This document shows, piece after piece, positions 25,365-33,767 of a stretch of DNA of 64,000 nucleotides. The position numbers were made by a program, and so were the translations under genes. The notes under the pieces were generated by a model. It was not told the DNA's origin. It did not search any database and saw only the letters and a program-made list of their open reading frames with translations. Numbering within the stretch: the stretch's first letter is position 1; each line of letters opens with the position of its first letter. The stretch is from SIG455 sp045589495 (GTDB lineage: Bacteria; Bacillota; Clostridia; UMGS1810): positions 51,810-115,809 of the forward strand of contig JAZNPF010000035.1 in assembly GCA_045589495.1 (NCBI GenBank), in the 5' to 3' direction.

Positions 25365-26468
25365 TTATTTCCTCCCCGGAAGTTTTTCGAGTGCAAAATC
25401 CGATATCCACGAGGAACGGTATCCATTGTCAACACACCATTTAACTCCGCGGAAAACACGTTCACGGTAATCGGGCTCGTAAACTTCGTAATCCTCATAA
25501 AAATACTGCTCATGTATCAACAGATACATAAATGCGTGGTCATCTGCTTTTTTAAGTTTGTCAAGTTCAGCATCAATATCTTCAAGCGAATAGAAAGGCT
25601 CATTTAAGATAATATCATCTTTTACAAAAATTATATCCTCTTTTGTGTCTACCCAGAAATCTCTGGTGTGTGCGTGTTTTGCCTGCTTTGCATTAAGATA
25701 ATACGAAACCATAGGATTGCCGTTTTCATCAAAAATAAAATATCCGTCAATAACTTTGAATCCGAGTGCACGGAACGCACGTGTTCCGTAAATATTTGAA
25801 TCCGCCCAGTGCTGAGATGTAACGTGGTCCATAACCTCTGCTCCGGCAAATCGCAAAATCTCACGTTCAACCATACGTCCGTCATTCATCACCTGCTCAT
25901 AAGTTGAATTTTTGTACGGGCTGTCGGGCTTGTCTGAAAGCGAATGGAATGAAAACCGTAGCCAGTGGGAATTTGCAATGAACTCGTCTTTGTATTTATC
26001 GGGGAACATAGAAAGATTGAACGAACCGTCATCATTCTGATAGTAAATATGCATGTGCACGTGTGTGCCGTATTGATTATGTACATCACGGTAAATTTTT
26101 AAAAACGGATCATCAAATATGGATTTGTATTCGTCCTGATGTTTATAAATGTTTTCAAAGCAACGGATAACATCATCAATGCCGAGCCGGTACGTTTTGT
26201 ATCCGCCTTTAAACCAGAACAGAACGGCTGTTTGTTTATCGCCGTTGCACACCGCCTCAACAGTGTTTCTATAAGAGTCAATCGGTATATTTGCAAGGTA
26301 AAATCCGTCTGCTGTTTTTTCTGCTTTAACGCCGTTCACCGTTACATCAGCACCGTCAGGCGCACTGATTAAGATGTTTGTATGCAAAAAACCGTCTTTA
26401 ACCATGCCGTCTGCAACTTCAAACAGAACATCGCCGTCAATCGGCTTTATAAACTCAATGATACTCAA
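25365..26468 (-). CDS. Uncharacterised protein, possible polysaccharide-deacetylase-like fold
   Basis: 367 aa, no signal peptide, no transmembrane segment. About residues 1-95 look like a small beta domain (DGADVTVNGVKAEKTADGFYLA). The rest is a catalytic-looking alpha/beta domain with YRLGIDDVIRCF, HVHMHIYYQ, LRFSFHSLSDKP and later GFKVIDGYFIFDENG. The Asp pair, His-rich strand and FSFHS motif recall the NodB/glycoside hydrolase-deacetylase superfamily, but I cannot name a family. The start is TTG with AAAGGAAG seven bases upstream. It is followed one base later by the small Cys-rich gene. Confidence 0.7.
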   Translation of the reverse strand: MSIIEFIKPIDGDVLFEVADGMVKDGFLHTNILISAPDGADVTVNGVKAEKTADGFYLANIPIDSYRNTVEAVCNGDKQTAVLFWFKGGYKTYRLGIDDVIRCFENIYKHQDEYKSIFDDPFLKIYRDVHNQYGTHVHMHIYYQNDDGSFNLSMFPDKYKDEFIANSHWLRFSFHSLSDKPDSPYKNSTYEQVMNDGRMVEREILRFAGAEVMDHVTSQHWADSNIYGTRAFRALGFKVIDGYFIFDENGNPMVSYYLNAKQAKHAHTRDFWVDTKEDIIFVKDDIILNEPFYSLEDIDAELDKLKKADDHAFMYLLIHEQYFYEDYEVYEPDYRERVFRGVKWCVDNGYRSSWISDFALEKLPGRK

Positions 26469-26548
26469 CTATATCTTCCTTTCACATATTATCTCAATCC
26501 GGGAATTGCTTCCGTTAAAACAATATTTTCTTCCCCATGTAAATACTG

Positions 26549-26920
26549 TTATATTTCTGCGATTGCTTCAACCTCTATCAATACGTCTTTCGGAAGTTTT
26601 GCAACCTCTACACAAGAACGTGCAGGATAAGGCTTGGAAAAATAATTCCCATAAATCTCGTTCACAGTTGCAAAATCTTTCATATTCTGAATAAACACAG
26701 TTGTTTTAACTACATTATCTATGCTTGTCCCTGACGCTTCAAGCAAATTTTTCAGATTCAAAAAAACCTGATTTGCCTGTGCTTCAATTCCATCGGGGAT
26801 TTCGCTCGTTTCAGGGTTTACGGGGATTTGCCCTGATGTGAACACCATATTGCCTGTTATAACAGCCTGCGAATACGGACCTATCGCCAAAGGCGCTTTT
26901 TCGGTTATAACCTCTTTCAT
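26549..26920 (-). CDS. ridA: RidA-family 2-iminobutanoate/2-iminopropanoate deaminase
   Basis: 123-aa YjgF/YER057c/UK114 protein that hydrolyses reactive enamine/imine intermediates formed by PLP enzymes. Signatures: APLAIGPYSQAV, VFTSGQIPVNPETSEI, VVKTTVFIQNMKDF, and ARSCVEVAKLPKDVLIEVEAIA with the substrate-binding Arg in PARSCVEV. AAGGAGCAG precedes the ATG. It appears to be a single gene divergent from thiT. Confidence 0.95.
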   Translation of the reverse strand: MKEVITEKAPLAIGPYSQAVITGNMVFTSGQIPVNPETSEIPDGIEAQANQVFLNLKNLLEASGTSIDNVVKTTVFIQNMKDFATVNEIYGNYFSKPYPARSCVEVAKLPKDVLIEVEAIAEI

Positions 26921-26995
26921 ATTCTCTGCTCCTTTTATTTTACATTGTCTGTGTAATTCTCATATTTCAACAAAAAGAAAATTACGTATATGACA

Positions 26996-27024
26996 ATTAT
27001 ACCACGTATATTTTTTTAAAACAA
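26996..27024 (-). promoter_or_regulatory. Probable ridA promoter
   Basis: On the minus strand: TTGTTT, 17-nt spacer, TATAAT. It lies only about 15 bp from the divergent thiT promoter. Confidence 0.5.
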
Positions 27025-27037
27025 CACTAATTTTATA

Positions 27038-27066
27038 TTGACAATATCAATTAAATGTAATATACT
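27038..27066 (+). promoter_or_regulatory. Promoter of the TPP riboswitch-thiT unit
   Basis: TTGACA, 17-nt spacer, TATACT. The transcript would start just ahead of the riboswitch. Confidence 0.85.
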
Positions 27067-27078
27067 AAAGAAAATTAA

Positions 27079-27172
27079 ATATTTGGGGAGCTTTTGTCGA
27101 AAGGCTGAGAGGGAATTTGAAATTCCGACCCATTGACCTGATACGGATAATGCCGTCGTAGGAAATATATTG
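27079..27172 (+). promoter_or_regulatory. TPP riboswitch (Thi-box)
   Basis: Recognised from its conserved core: GGGGAGC, GGCTGAGAGGG, CCGACCC, TTGACCTGATACGGATAATG and CCGTCGTAGGAA, closed by ATATTT/GAAATATAT. It is followed at 27202-27230 by an intrinsic terminator and then by a thiamine-transporter gene, so thiamine pyrophosphate should cause premature termination. Confidence 0.95.
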
Positions 27173-27201
27173 GGATACGTATAATATATTTATATGATTT
27201 T

Positions 27202-27230
27202 AAGGCAATCCGCAAAGGGTTGTCTTTTTT
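27202..27230 (+). terminator. Riboswitch-controlled terminator
   Basis: AAGGCAATCC pairs with GGGTTGTCTT (two wobble pairs), followed by T6. It is the expression platform of the TPP riboswitch. Confidence 0.8.
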
Positions 27231-27276
27231 GTTGCAAAAAGTCCTGCAGGCTTTTTATAAAATGGAGGTAATAAGT

Positions 27277-27831
27277 ATGACAAAAACTAAAAAAATAACA
27301 ATTTCCGCCATTATGGTTGCAATGTCAACCGTTCTGGCGATGGTATCAAAAATCATTCCTGCGCCATGGCTTCAGGGCGGCTCCGTGACGCTTGCATCTA
27401 TGGTGCCGATAGTGGCGGTGTCAATAATTCTTGATTGCAGATGGGGAGTTTTATCTGCGGTAGTGTACTCAGCAATACAAATGCTGACAGGTTTTTATCC
27501 GCCACCGACACAATCAATACTTAACTTCTTTCTGGTAATCTTTTTAGATTATATTGCCGCATTCGGTGTCCTTGGTTTTGCAGGCGGGTTTTATAAAATG
27601 CTTGGCGGAAAAAGATGGGCAATATCGGTATCTGGTGCATTGGTTGCATTTTTGCGTTATGTGTGCCATATCATTTCAGGGATTTTGATATGGGGAGTGT
27701 ATGCCCAAGAAGGACAGAGTGTGCTTGCGTATTCTCTTATATATAACGGCTCGTATATGATTCCTGAAATAATCATAACCGCCGTTGCGCTCATCTTTAT
27801 GGCACCTGTTATAGAAAAGTTAAAAGACTGA
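27277..27831 (+). CDS. thiT: Thiamine ECF transporter S component ThiT
   Basis: 184-aa membrane protein with about six hydrophobic segments that captures thiamine for the shared ECF energising module. Features of ThiT: ALA-type small-residue N-terminal helix (ISAIMVAMSTVLAMVSKII), LPFLQGGSVTLASMVPI-like segment, and the LRYVCHIISGILIWG region (the binding pocket in ThiT is Trp/Tyr/His-rich). The frame opens at 27220 inside the terminator; GGAGG before ATG 27277 sets the start. The upstream TPP riboswitch supports the substrate assignment. The ECF A/A'/T genes are not in this window. Confidence 0.93.
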   Translation: MTKTKKITISAIMVAMSTVLAMVSKIIPAPWLQGGSVTLASMVPIVAVSIILDCRWGVLSAVVYSAIQMLTGFYPPPTQSILNFFLVIFLDYIAAFGVLGFAGGFYKMLGGKRWAISVSGALVAFLRYVCHIISGILIWGVYAQEGQSVLAYSLIYNGSYMIPEIIITAVALIFMAPVIEKLKD

Positions 27832-27832
27832 C

Positions 27833-27867
27833 AAAAAAAGATGCGTTGTACAACGCATCTTTTTTAT
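27833..27867. terminator. Bidirectional terminator between thiT and the Clp ATPase gene
   Basis: Perfect palindrome AAAAGATGCGTTGT/ACAACGCATCTTTT with A and T tracts on either side. Confidence 0.85.
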
Positions 27868-30263
27868 TATATCATACATCTTATCTTACCGTTTTCGTCA
27901 GTATCTACGGTAATTACGCTTCCTTCACGGATGTCGCCTGCTATCACCATTTCGGCTATCGGATTTTCTATATGGTTCTGTATGGTTCTGCGCATAGGAC
28001 GTGCACCGTATTTATATACATATCCTTCTGTCACTATAGCGTTTTTTGCATTTTCAGTGATATTCAGTTCCGCACCGAGCGACTGTGTTTCTGTTTTGAT
28101 GTCTTTAAGCATAAGTTCTGCAATCTGCTTGAGTTCATCATTTGTAAGTGTTTTGAACTCGACAATTTCATCAACACGGTTTAAAAATTCGGGACGGAAA
28201 GTTTCTTTAAGTGCAGCATCCACATTTGTGCTTATTTTACCCTCTGCCGCTTCGCCAAATCCCATTGACGATGAACGTGTTCCTGCGTTCGACGTCATTA
28301 TGATAATTGTGTTTTCAAAATTTATCACTTTTCCGTGGCTGTCTGTAAGTCTGCCGTCGTCGAGTATCTGCAGGAGTATGTTGAACACGTCTGCGTGTGC
28401 TTTTTCAATCTCGTCAAGCAGAATAACGGAATACGGTTTAAGACGAACTTTCTCTGTAAGTTGACCGCCCTCTTCGTAACCTACGTATCCGGGAGGCGCA
28501 CCGATAAGTTTTGAAACCGCCTCTTTTTCCATATACTCGCTCATGTCAAGACGGATAAACATTTTCTCATCATCAAAAAGTTTTTCAGCAAGTGCTTTAA
28601 CAAGTTCTGTTTTACCCACACCAGTAGGTCCAACAAATATAAACGAAACGGGACGTTTTGCCGACATCTTGAATGCTCTGCGGCGGCGTATTGCACGTGC
28701 AACACCGCTTACTGCGGCATCCTGACCTATTAACCGTTCGTGCAGACGTTTTTCAAGATTTAAAAGTTTTGCTCTGTCGGACTCGTGTATGCTTGTGGCA
28801 GGGATACCCGTTCTGCGTGATATAACCTCGGCTATATGCTCGCTTGTAAGACGCATCTGCTTCTGCTGTGCACGGTAACCGGTAAGTTCCTGCTCTATCT
28901 GGCATCTGCGCGAAACTATGTGCGCATGTTCTTCATAACATTCTTCGCCTTTTACATTGCCGTTTTCGTCCTCAAGAGCAGTAAGTTTTTCGTAAATTTC
29001 CTCGTCCTCATCATAGAGTGCACGGATTTCGTTAAGGTTAGGGTCCTTTGCATTGAGTGATGCTGCTGCCTCGTCTAAAACGTCAATGGCGTTATCCGGC
29101 TGAAAACGGTCCGAAATATATTTTTCAGATAAATCCACCGCTGCAGTCAATGCGTCCTCGTCAATTGTTATGTTGTGGAAATCGCTGTAAAGTTCTGTTA
29201 TTCCCTTGAGTATCTCTATAGTCTGTGTCCTTGTAGGCTCGTCAACCACAACAGGCTGAAAACGGCGTTCCAACGCAGCATCTTTTTCTATATGCTGACG
29301 GTACTCATCAGCAGTGGTTGTGCCGATAATCTGTATTTCTCCTCTTGACAGTGCAGGTTTTAAAATGTTTCCCGCACCGGGAGATCCCTCTGATGCACCA
29401 AGAGTTGCAAGAGAGTGGATTTCGTCCATAACAAGTACGATATCGGGGTTTGCGGCACATTCTTTAACAAGTTTTTCAATCCTTGCCTCAAACTGACCGC
29501 GGAACTGCGTTCCGCTTATAAGCGAAGTAAGATCTAACTGGTAAAGTTGGACATTGAACAATTTTTCGGGCACATCACGGCTTGCTATTTTAAGTGCCAC
29601 ACCCTCTACAATCGCAGTTTTACCCACACCGGGAGAGCCGATTAAAACGGGGTTGTTTTTGGTGCGTCTGTTCAATATCTCAATGGTTCTTTTAATCTCT
29701 TCATCTCTGCCGATAACAGGTTCTATAAGCCCCTCTTTTGCCTGTTGCGAAAGGTTTACGGCGTACTTTTCTAAAACAGAACGCCGCTCATTTCCAAAAG
29801 GCGACTGCATATCGGGCGAAATTCCTATTTTTGACGGGTCAATGCCAAAGATAAATCCGCGTGGCTGCTTTTTGGGTTTGCCGTCGTTTTCAGGCGGAAG
29901 CATTTCGTCTTCACCGTCAGCATCAGCATCAAAATCCTCGCCAAACATCTCGGGAAGATTTTCACCAAGACTGCCCTGAAGTTTTTCTACCAGTTCATTT
30001 AAATCAAGATTGCTTAAATCACCCTGAATTTCAATAGCCGCACCGTCTATGCCCATAGATTTCATCATATCCTGCATAGCGGCGGTAAAAGCCGATGCGT
30101 CTGCCGGCATGGCAAACGTTGGGGGCACAATGCAGTTTTGCGGTGTGATGGGTATATTATTGCTTGCGGCACAGGAAAAGCAGTAAAGTTTTTCTTCGCC
30201 GCTTTGCTCGTCTTTATGTTTTACTATTGCGGGCCTTTGTCCGCATATATGACACATTTGCAT
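27867..30263 (-). CDS. ClpE/ClpC-type AAA+ unfoldase (HSP100, two AAA domains)
   Basis: 798-aa ATP-dependent unfoldase, presumably of a ClpP protease. The N-terminus has a C4 zinc finger (Cys 4, 7, 28 and 31: CHIC...CFSC) in place of the double Clp_N repeat, as in ClpE. A Met/Asp/Glu-rich linker follows (about 45-160). AAA-1 has Walker A GSPGVGKTAIVEG and Walker B VLVMDEIH; then comes a coiled M-type region (about 420-480), and AAA-2 with GPTGVGKTELVKA and VILLDEIEKAH. The C-terminal domain ends with ARPMRRTIQNHIENP. SMGF could be the ClpP-binding loop. GGAGA precedes ATG 30263; ATG 30257 is also possible. In Bacillota clpE is often under CtsR; I did not find a clear CtsR heptad repeat upstream. 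Confidence 0.9.
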   Translation of the reverse strand: MQMCHICGQRPAIVKHKDEQSGEEKLYCFSCAASNNIPITPQNCIVPPTFAMPADASAFTAAMQDMMKSMGIDGAAIEIQGDLSNLDLNELVEKLQGSLGENLPEMFGEDFDADADGEDEMLPPENDGKPKKQPRGFIFGIDPSKIGISPDMQSPFGNERRSVLEKYAVNLSQQAKEGLIEPVIGRDEEIKRTIEILNRRTKNNPVLIGSPGVGKTAIVEGVALKIASRDVPEKLFNVQLYQLDLTSLISGTQFRGQFEARIEKLVKECAANPDIVLVMDEIHSLATLGASEGSPGAGNILKPALSRGEIQIIGTTTADEYRQHIEKDAALERRFQPVVVDEPTRTQTIEILKGITELYSDFHNITIDEDALTAAVDLSEKYISDRFQPDNAIDVLDEAAASLNAKDPNLNEIRALYDEDEEIYEKLTALEDENGNVKGEECYEEHAHIVSRRCQIEQELTGYRAQQKQMRLTSEHIAEVISRRTGIPATSIHESDRAKLLNLEKRLHERLIGQDAAVSGVARAIRRRRAFKMSAKRPVSFIFVGPTGVGKTELVKALAEKLFDDEKMFIRLDMSEYMEKEAVSKLIGAPPGYVGYEEGGQLTEKVRLKPYSVILLDEIEKAHADVFNILLQILDDGRLTDSHGKVINFENTIIIMTSNAGTRSSSMGFGEAAEGKISTNVDAALKETFRPEFLNRVDEIVEFKTLTNDELKQIAELMLKDIKTETQSLGAELNITENAKNAIVTEGYVYKYGARPMRRTIQNHIENPIAEMVIAGDIREGSVITVDTDENGKIRCMI

Positions 30264-30299
30264 TTATATATTCTCCAATCTTTTTTGGTATTACATTTT

Positions 30300-30486
30300 T
30301 AAACTGAACATCTTTTATACGTACTTTTGTGACCAAAAGTACCAAAAGTCCCGGGGGTTCAGATTCCCCCGGACCCCTAAAACTGCTTAGGGTTCCACCC
30401 TAAGAACCCTTTTAGGTGGTGCGTTAAACAAATTACAGTAAAACTATATGGCACGCAGTTTTAAACGTCGACCTTTAAAATCGCAT
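30300..30486. repeat. Modular hairpin repeat without the Y-shaped core
   Basis: Contains the GTACTTTTGTGACCAAAAGTAC module, the CCGGGGG/CCCCCGG hairpin (30352-30373), the CCCCTAAAACTGCTTAGGG and GGTTC/GAACC hairpins, then the TATGGCACGCAGTTTTAAAC unit ending at GTCGAC (30467-30472). Instead of the Y core, GTCGACC is followed by TTTAAAATCGCATACCATA, the near-inverse of the preceding unit. The whole is a 45-bp inverted repeat centred on GTCGAC. It fills most of the 417-bp gap between the Clp gene and walR; the rest (30490-30615) shows nothing. Confidence 0.75.
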
Positions 30487-30615
30487 ACCATAAGGTGTTG
30501 CAATATCCGGATGCAAAAGCAACCAACAATCATATTTAACCATTATACTTCATTTTCAGAAAATATGCAAGGTCAGAAAATAAGAAATATTGTTAACACT
30601 AAAATAATATATAAA

Positions 30616-30644
30616 TTGACATTTGCCATATTTGATGTTACAAT
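30616..30644 (+). promoter_or_regulatory. Promoter of walRK
   Basis: TTGACA, 17-nt spacer, TACAAT, 36 bp before the GTG start of walR. Confidence 0.75.
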
Positions 30645-30680
30645 TTAAACTAGGTTAGTATGCTAAAGGAGGAGTGTATC

Positions 30681-31376
30681 GTGCAGGATGCCGCAAGAAA
30701 AACTATACTGGTAGTTGAAGACGAAAAACCAATAGCAGAAATTTTAAAAGTTAATTTAGTAAAAAACGGATACAAAGTTTTAAATGCTTTTGACGGTGAC
30801 GAGGCTGTTAACCTTGCGCTCACAGCCGAGCCGGACCTTATTCTTTTAGACGTTATGCTTCCCAAACAGGACGGCTTTTCAGTTTGTAAAAAAGTGCGTG
30901 AAACTATGTCTACACCTATAATTATGCTTACCGCCCGTGCTGAAGAGGTGGATAAAGTGCTTGGTCTGGAACTGGGTGCTGATGATTATATCACAAAACC
31001 GTTCAGTCTGCGTGAACTTATGGCAAGGGTTAAGGCAAATCTTCGCAGGTCGTCAATTGTGACGGCGGACACAAACGAACCTCTGTGCTTTGGCGAACTG
31101 GAAATCAACGTAGAACGTTATGAAGTTAAAAAGCGCGGCGAGGTTATTGACCTTACCTACCGCGAATTTGAGTTGCTTAAATATCTTGCAACACAAAACG
31201 GTAAACTTTTTTCAAGAGAGCATCTTCTCAACAAAGTATGGGATTACGAATATGTCGGTGATGACCGCACTGTTGACGTTACCATCCGCAGACTCCGTGA
31301 AAAGATTGAAGACGATCCGAGTAATCCAACATATATTCTTACAAAACGCGGTGTCGGATATTATTTCGGTGGTTGA
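30681..31376 (+). CDS. walR: Response regulator WalR (YycF), OmpR family
   Basis: 231-aa regulator. Receiver domain residues 1-120 with the acidic pair (VVEDEK), phospho-acceptor Asp in LILLDVMLPKQDG, the T in MLTARAE and the K in DYITKPFS. The C-terminal winged-helix domain contains LTYREFELLKYLATQNGKLF and the recognition region VGDDRTVDVTIRRLREK, which is very close to the WalR/PhoB class. The ORF opens at 30660, but AAGGAGGAG at 30666-30674 precedes GTG 30681. Neighbouring walK, yycH and yycI support WalR over other PhoB-type regulators. In Bacillota it controls peptidoglycan hydrolases and wall homeostasis. Confidence 0.9.
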   Translation: MQDAARKTILVVEDEKPIAEILKVNLVKNGYKVLNAFDGDEAVNLALTAEPDLILLDVMLPKQDGFSVCKKVRETMSTPIIMLTARAEEVDKVLGLELGADDYITKPFSLRELMARVKANLRRSSIVTADTNEPLCFGELEINVERYEVKKRGEVIDLTYREFELLKYLATQNGKLFSREHLLNKVWDYEYVGDDRTVDVTIRRLREKIEDDPSNPTYILTKRGVGYYFGG

Positions 31377-31378
31377 TT

Positions 31379-33160
31379 ATGCTTAAAAGTATCAGTTTTA
31401 AGATAGTTATAATGTTCGTGGCGCTTACTTTGTCGGTTATAATATTTATCGGAACGATGATGACTACCGGCACAAACGGATTTTATCAGCAGGATTTTTT
31501 GTCGCTGATGGAAAACGTTCTCGGTACGCCTATGAAAAATCAGTTGGAGTTAAACATTGCCGGCGGTGCTACGTTTGACAATATTTACGAAAGTGTTGAT
31601 GCTTATGCCGTGCAACTGGGACTTGACTCGTTCAGAAACTGCTATGTGCTTGACGGTAAAACAGGTAAAGCGCTTCGCGGTTCAAACGCAGAACTTGCAC
31701 AGACACTTGAAACATCTTCCAACATAATTGCCGCAATGACTGGCAGAGTGGGAAATGAGCAAAACTCTAAATATATGGACTATGCTCTGCCTATTAACGG
31801 GGCTGACGGAACAGTTCAGTATATTATTTATGTTAAAGACAGCAAGGAAGAACCTAACTCTATCCTCTCTCAAATTTTCGGGATAATGTTCCAGTCGCTT
31901 CTTTTAGGTATAGTAATATCCGTACTGTTCGGCATAATTCTTTCCAAAACCATTATAAGCCCGATAACTTCGCTTACCCATAAAGCAAAAAAGATTTCGT
32001 CGGGTGACTTTGGAAGCACCATTGACGTAATATCCGAAGACGAAATCGGCAGACTTACCGAAACGTTCAACGATATGAGTTACGAACTTGCGCAGACACT
32101 TACCGCCATACAGGGCGAAAACGATAAACTTGAAACAATATTCCGTTATATGACCGACGGCGTGGTGGCGTTTGACGAAGGCGGCGAACTTATCCATATA
32201 AATCCTGCCGCACGTAAAATGCTGAACATCCCCGAAGGCGAACAGGTCAAATTTGAAACAGTATTTACAAAAGACGATATCAGTTTCGGTGAGGTGGCAT
32301 TCCTTTCACACGGAAGCACAAAGGAACTGATCTTAAACCGTGACGGAAAAGAAATCCGTGCCTACCTTGCGCGCCTCAGCACAGACGGAAAGGCAGGCGG
32401 TGTGGTATCGGTACTTCAGGATATTACGGAACAGCGCAAGTTAGACCTTTCACGTCGTGAGTTTGTGGCAAACGTATCACACGAATTACGCACGCCGCTT
32501 ACAACCGTAAAAAGTTATGCCGAAACACTTAAAGATTTCCTTGATGACGATTTTGACAAAGACCAGTTTGAAAGTTTTCTCACCGTCATTGAGGGCGAAA
32601 CGGACCGCATGGCACGTCTTGTCCGTGACCTTTTGATACTTTCAAAACTTGACTATGGCAAAAATCAACTTCGCAAAGAACGTTTTAACCTGTCCAACCT
32701 TTTAACCGACGTAATATCTAAAATGAAGATATCGGCAGACAATAAAAATCAGACGCTTATATATGAGCCTACCAACTCAATTTCATCATTTGTCGGCGAT
32801 AAAGACAGGATAGAGCAGGTAATTATAAATATTATATCAAACGCAATAAAATACACTCCCGAAAACGGAGAAATTTTTGTTACCAGTATGTGCGTTTATG
32901 ACACGGCATATATTAAAGTAAAAGATACTGGTATCGGCATCCCCAGAAAAGACCTTTCACATATATTTGAAAGATTTTACCGTGTAGACAAAGCACGTGC
33001 ACGTGCTCAGGGCGGTACAGGTCTGGGGCTTGCAATTGCAAAGGAAATTGTTGAAGCACACGACGGTACAATAGAAATAAACAGTGTATTCACTAAAGGT
33101 ACAGAGGTTGTAATCAAACTCCCCATACCAAAAGCGGATGACGAACATGACAATGCGTAA
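31379..33160 (+). CDS. walK: Sensor histidine kinase WalK (YycG)
   Basis: 593-aa membrane kinase. TM1 is about residues 6-26 and TM2 about 165-190, enclosing an extracytoplasmic sensor of about 140 aa. HAMP (about 190-245, SPITSLTHKAKKISSGDF), PAS (about 255-345) and HisKA (RREFVANVSHELRTPLTTVK, phospho-His in SHELRTP) follow, then HATPase_c with N box IISNAIKYTPENG, G1 DTGIGIP and G2 GGTGLGLAI. ATG 31379 lies 3 bp after the walR stop; a TTG at 31373 overlaps that stop and is less likely. The HAMP-PAS-kinase architecture is that of WalK. Confidence 0.9.
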   Translation: MLKSISFKIVIMFVALTLSVIIFIGTMMTTGTNGFYQQDFLSLMENVLGTPMKNQLELNIAGGATFDNIYESVDAYAVQLGLDSFRNCYVLDGKTGKALRGSNAELAQTLETSSNIIAAMTGRVGNEQNSKYMDYALPINGADGTVQYIIYVKDSKEEPNSILSQIFGIMFQSLLLGIVISVLFGIILSKTIISPITSLTHKAKKISSGDFGSTIDVISEDEIGRLTETFNDMSYELAQTLTAIQGENDKLETIFRYMTDGVVAFDEGGELIHINPAARKMLNIPEGEQVKFETVFTKDDISFGEVAFLSHGSTKELILNRDGKEIRAYLARLSTDGKAGGVVSVLQDITEQRKLDLSRREFVANVSHELRTPLTTVKSYAETLKDFLDDDFDKDQFESFLTVIEGETDRMARLVRDLLILSKLDYGKNQLRKERFNLSNLLTDVISKMKISADNKNQTLIYEPTNSISSFVGDKDRIEQVIINIISNAIKYTPENGEIFVTSMCVYDTAYIKVKDTGIGIPRKDLSHIFERFYRVDKARARAQGGTGLGLAIAKEIVEAHDGTIEINSVFTKGTEVVIKLPIPKADDEHDNA

Positions 33161-33213
33161 AATAAGTTTGGCGTTTTAAAAAACAATGAAATGTTATACT
33201 ATTTTAAAGTGTT

Positions 33214-33230
33214 TGTAATATGATTGTAAT
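33214..33230 (+). promoter_or_regulatory. Candidate WalR binding site
   Basis: TGTAAT-N5-TGTAAT is an exact match to the published WalR consensus TGTWAH-N5-TGTWAH. TATGAT (33236-33241) or TAAAAT (33241-33246) downstream could serve as the -10 of an activator-dependent promoter for the secreted protein and yycHI. Confidence 0.65.
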
Positions 33231-33296
33231 AATAATATGATAAAATGATATTGTAAAATCTATAAGTGCCCCTTTTTAGTATATGGAGATATAGTT

Positions 33297-33767
33297 ATGA
33301 GAAAACTTTTAACAACATTTATTGCTTTGGCTCTGGTTGCTTTAACCTGCCTTTGTCCTCTGGCGGCTTCCGCTTCAAGCGAAACCGTTACAAATGACTA
33401 TGCAGGCACTTGCAACTGGCTTATCACAATCAAAAATCCCGAATCAGTTTCTTCAACCACATCATCGAAAACATTTGTTATTTCGGCTGTGGCGGTTGAA
33501 GGCGCTATGATTACACTTTACAACCTCAACGCTGAAACAAATCTTTATGAAAAGATTTATGTTGACGGCGCACCGCTTGAAACTGTAGTCGGTGCAAGTG
33601 GTCTTTATGCACAGCAGATAACCCTTAAAGAAGGTATGAATAACCTTATGGTTTATGCCACAAACGGCTTTGACGATCAGGCAATCCGTCTGGACATCAG
33701 CCTTTTAAGCGAAGGATTTATTGACAAAATCAAATCATTTACAATTGATTTTGCCAATATGTTTTAA
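33297..33767 (+). CDS. Small secreted protein in the wal locus, Ig-like
   Basis: 156 aa with a signal peptide (residues 1-26, MRKLLTTFIALALVALTCL, cleavage after ASA). The rest is a predicted beta-rich domain (SSKTFVISAVAVEGAMITLYN...EGMNNLMVYATN) resembling a bacterial Ig-like/cadherin-like strand pattern, with a C-terminal amphipathic helix. I do not recognise a family. It lies between walK and yycH, a WalR-type box precedes it, and its stop overlaps the yycH start (TAATG). It is therefore probably a wall-associated member of the regulon that is cotranscribed with yycHI. Confidence 0.8.
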   Translation: MRKLLTTFIALALVALTCLCPLAASASSETVTNDYAGTCNWLITIKNPESVSSTTSSKTFVISAVAVEGAMITLYNLNAETNLYEKIYVDGAPLETVVGASGLYAQQITLKEGMNNLMVYATNGFDDQAIRLDISLLSEGFIDKIKSFTIDFANMF

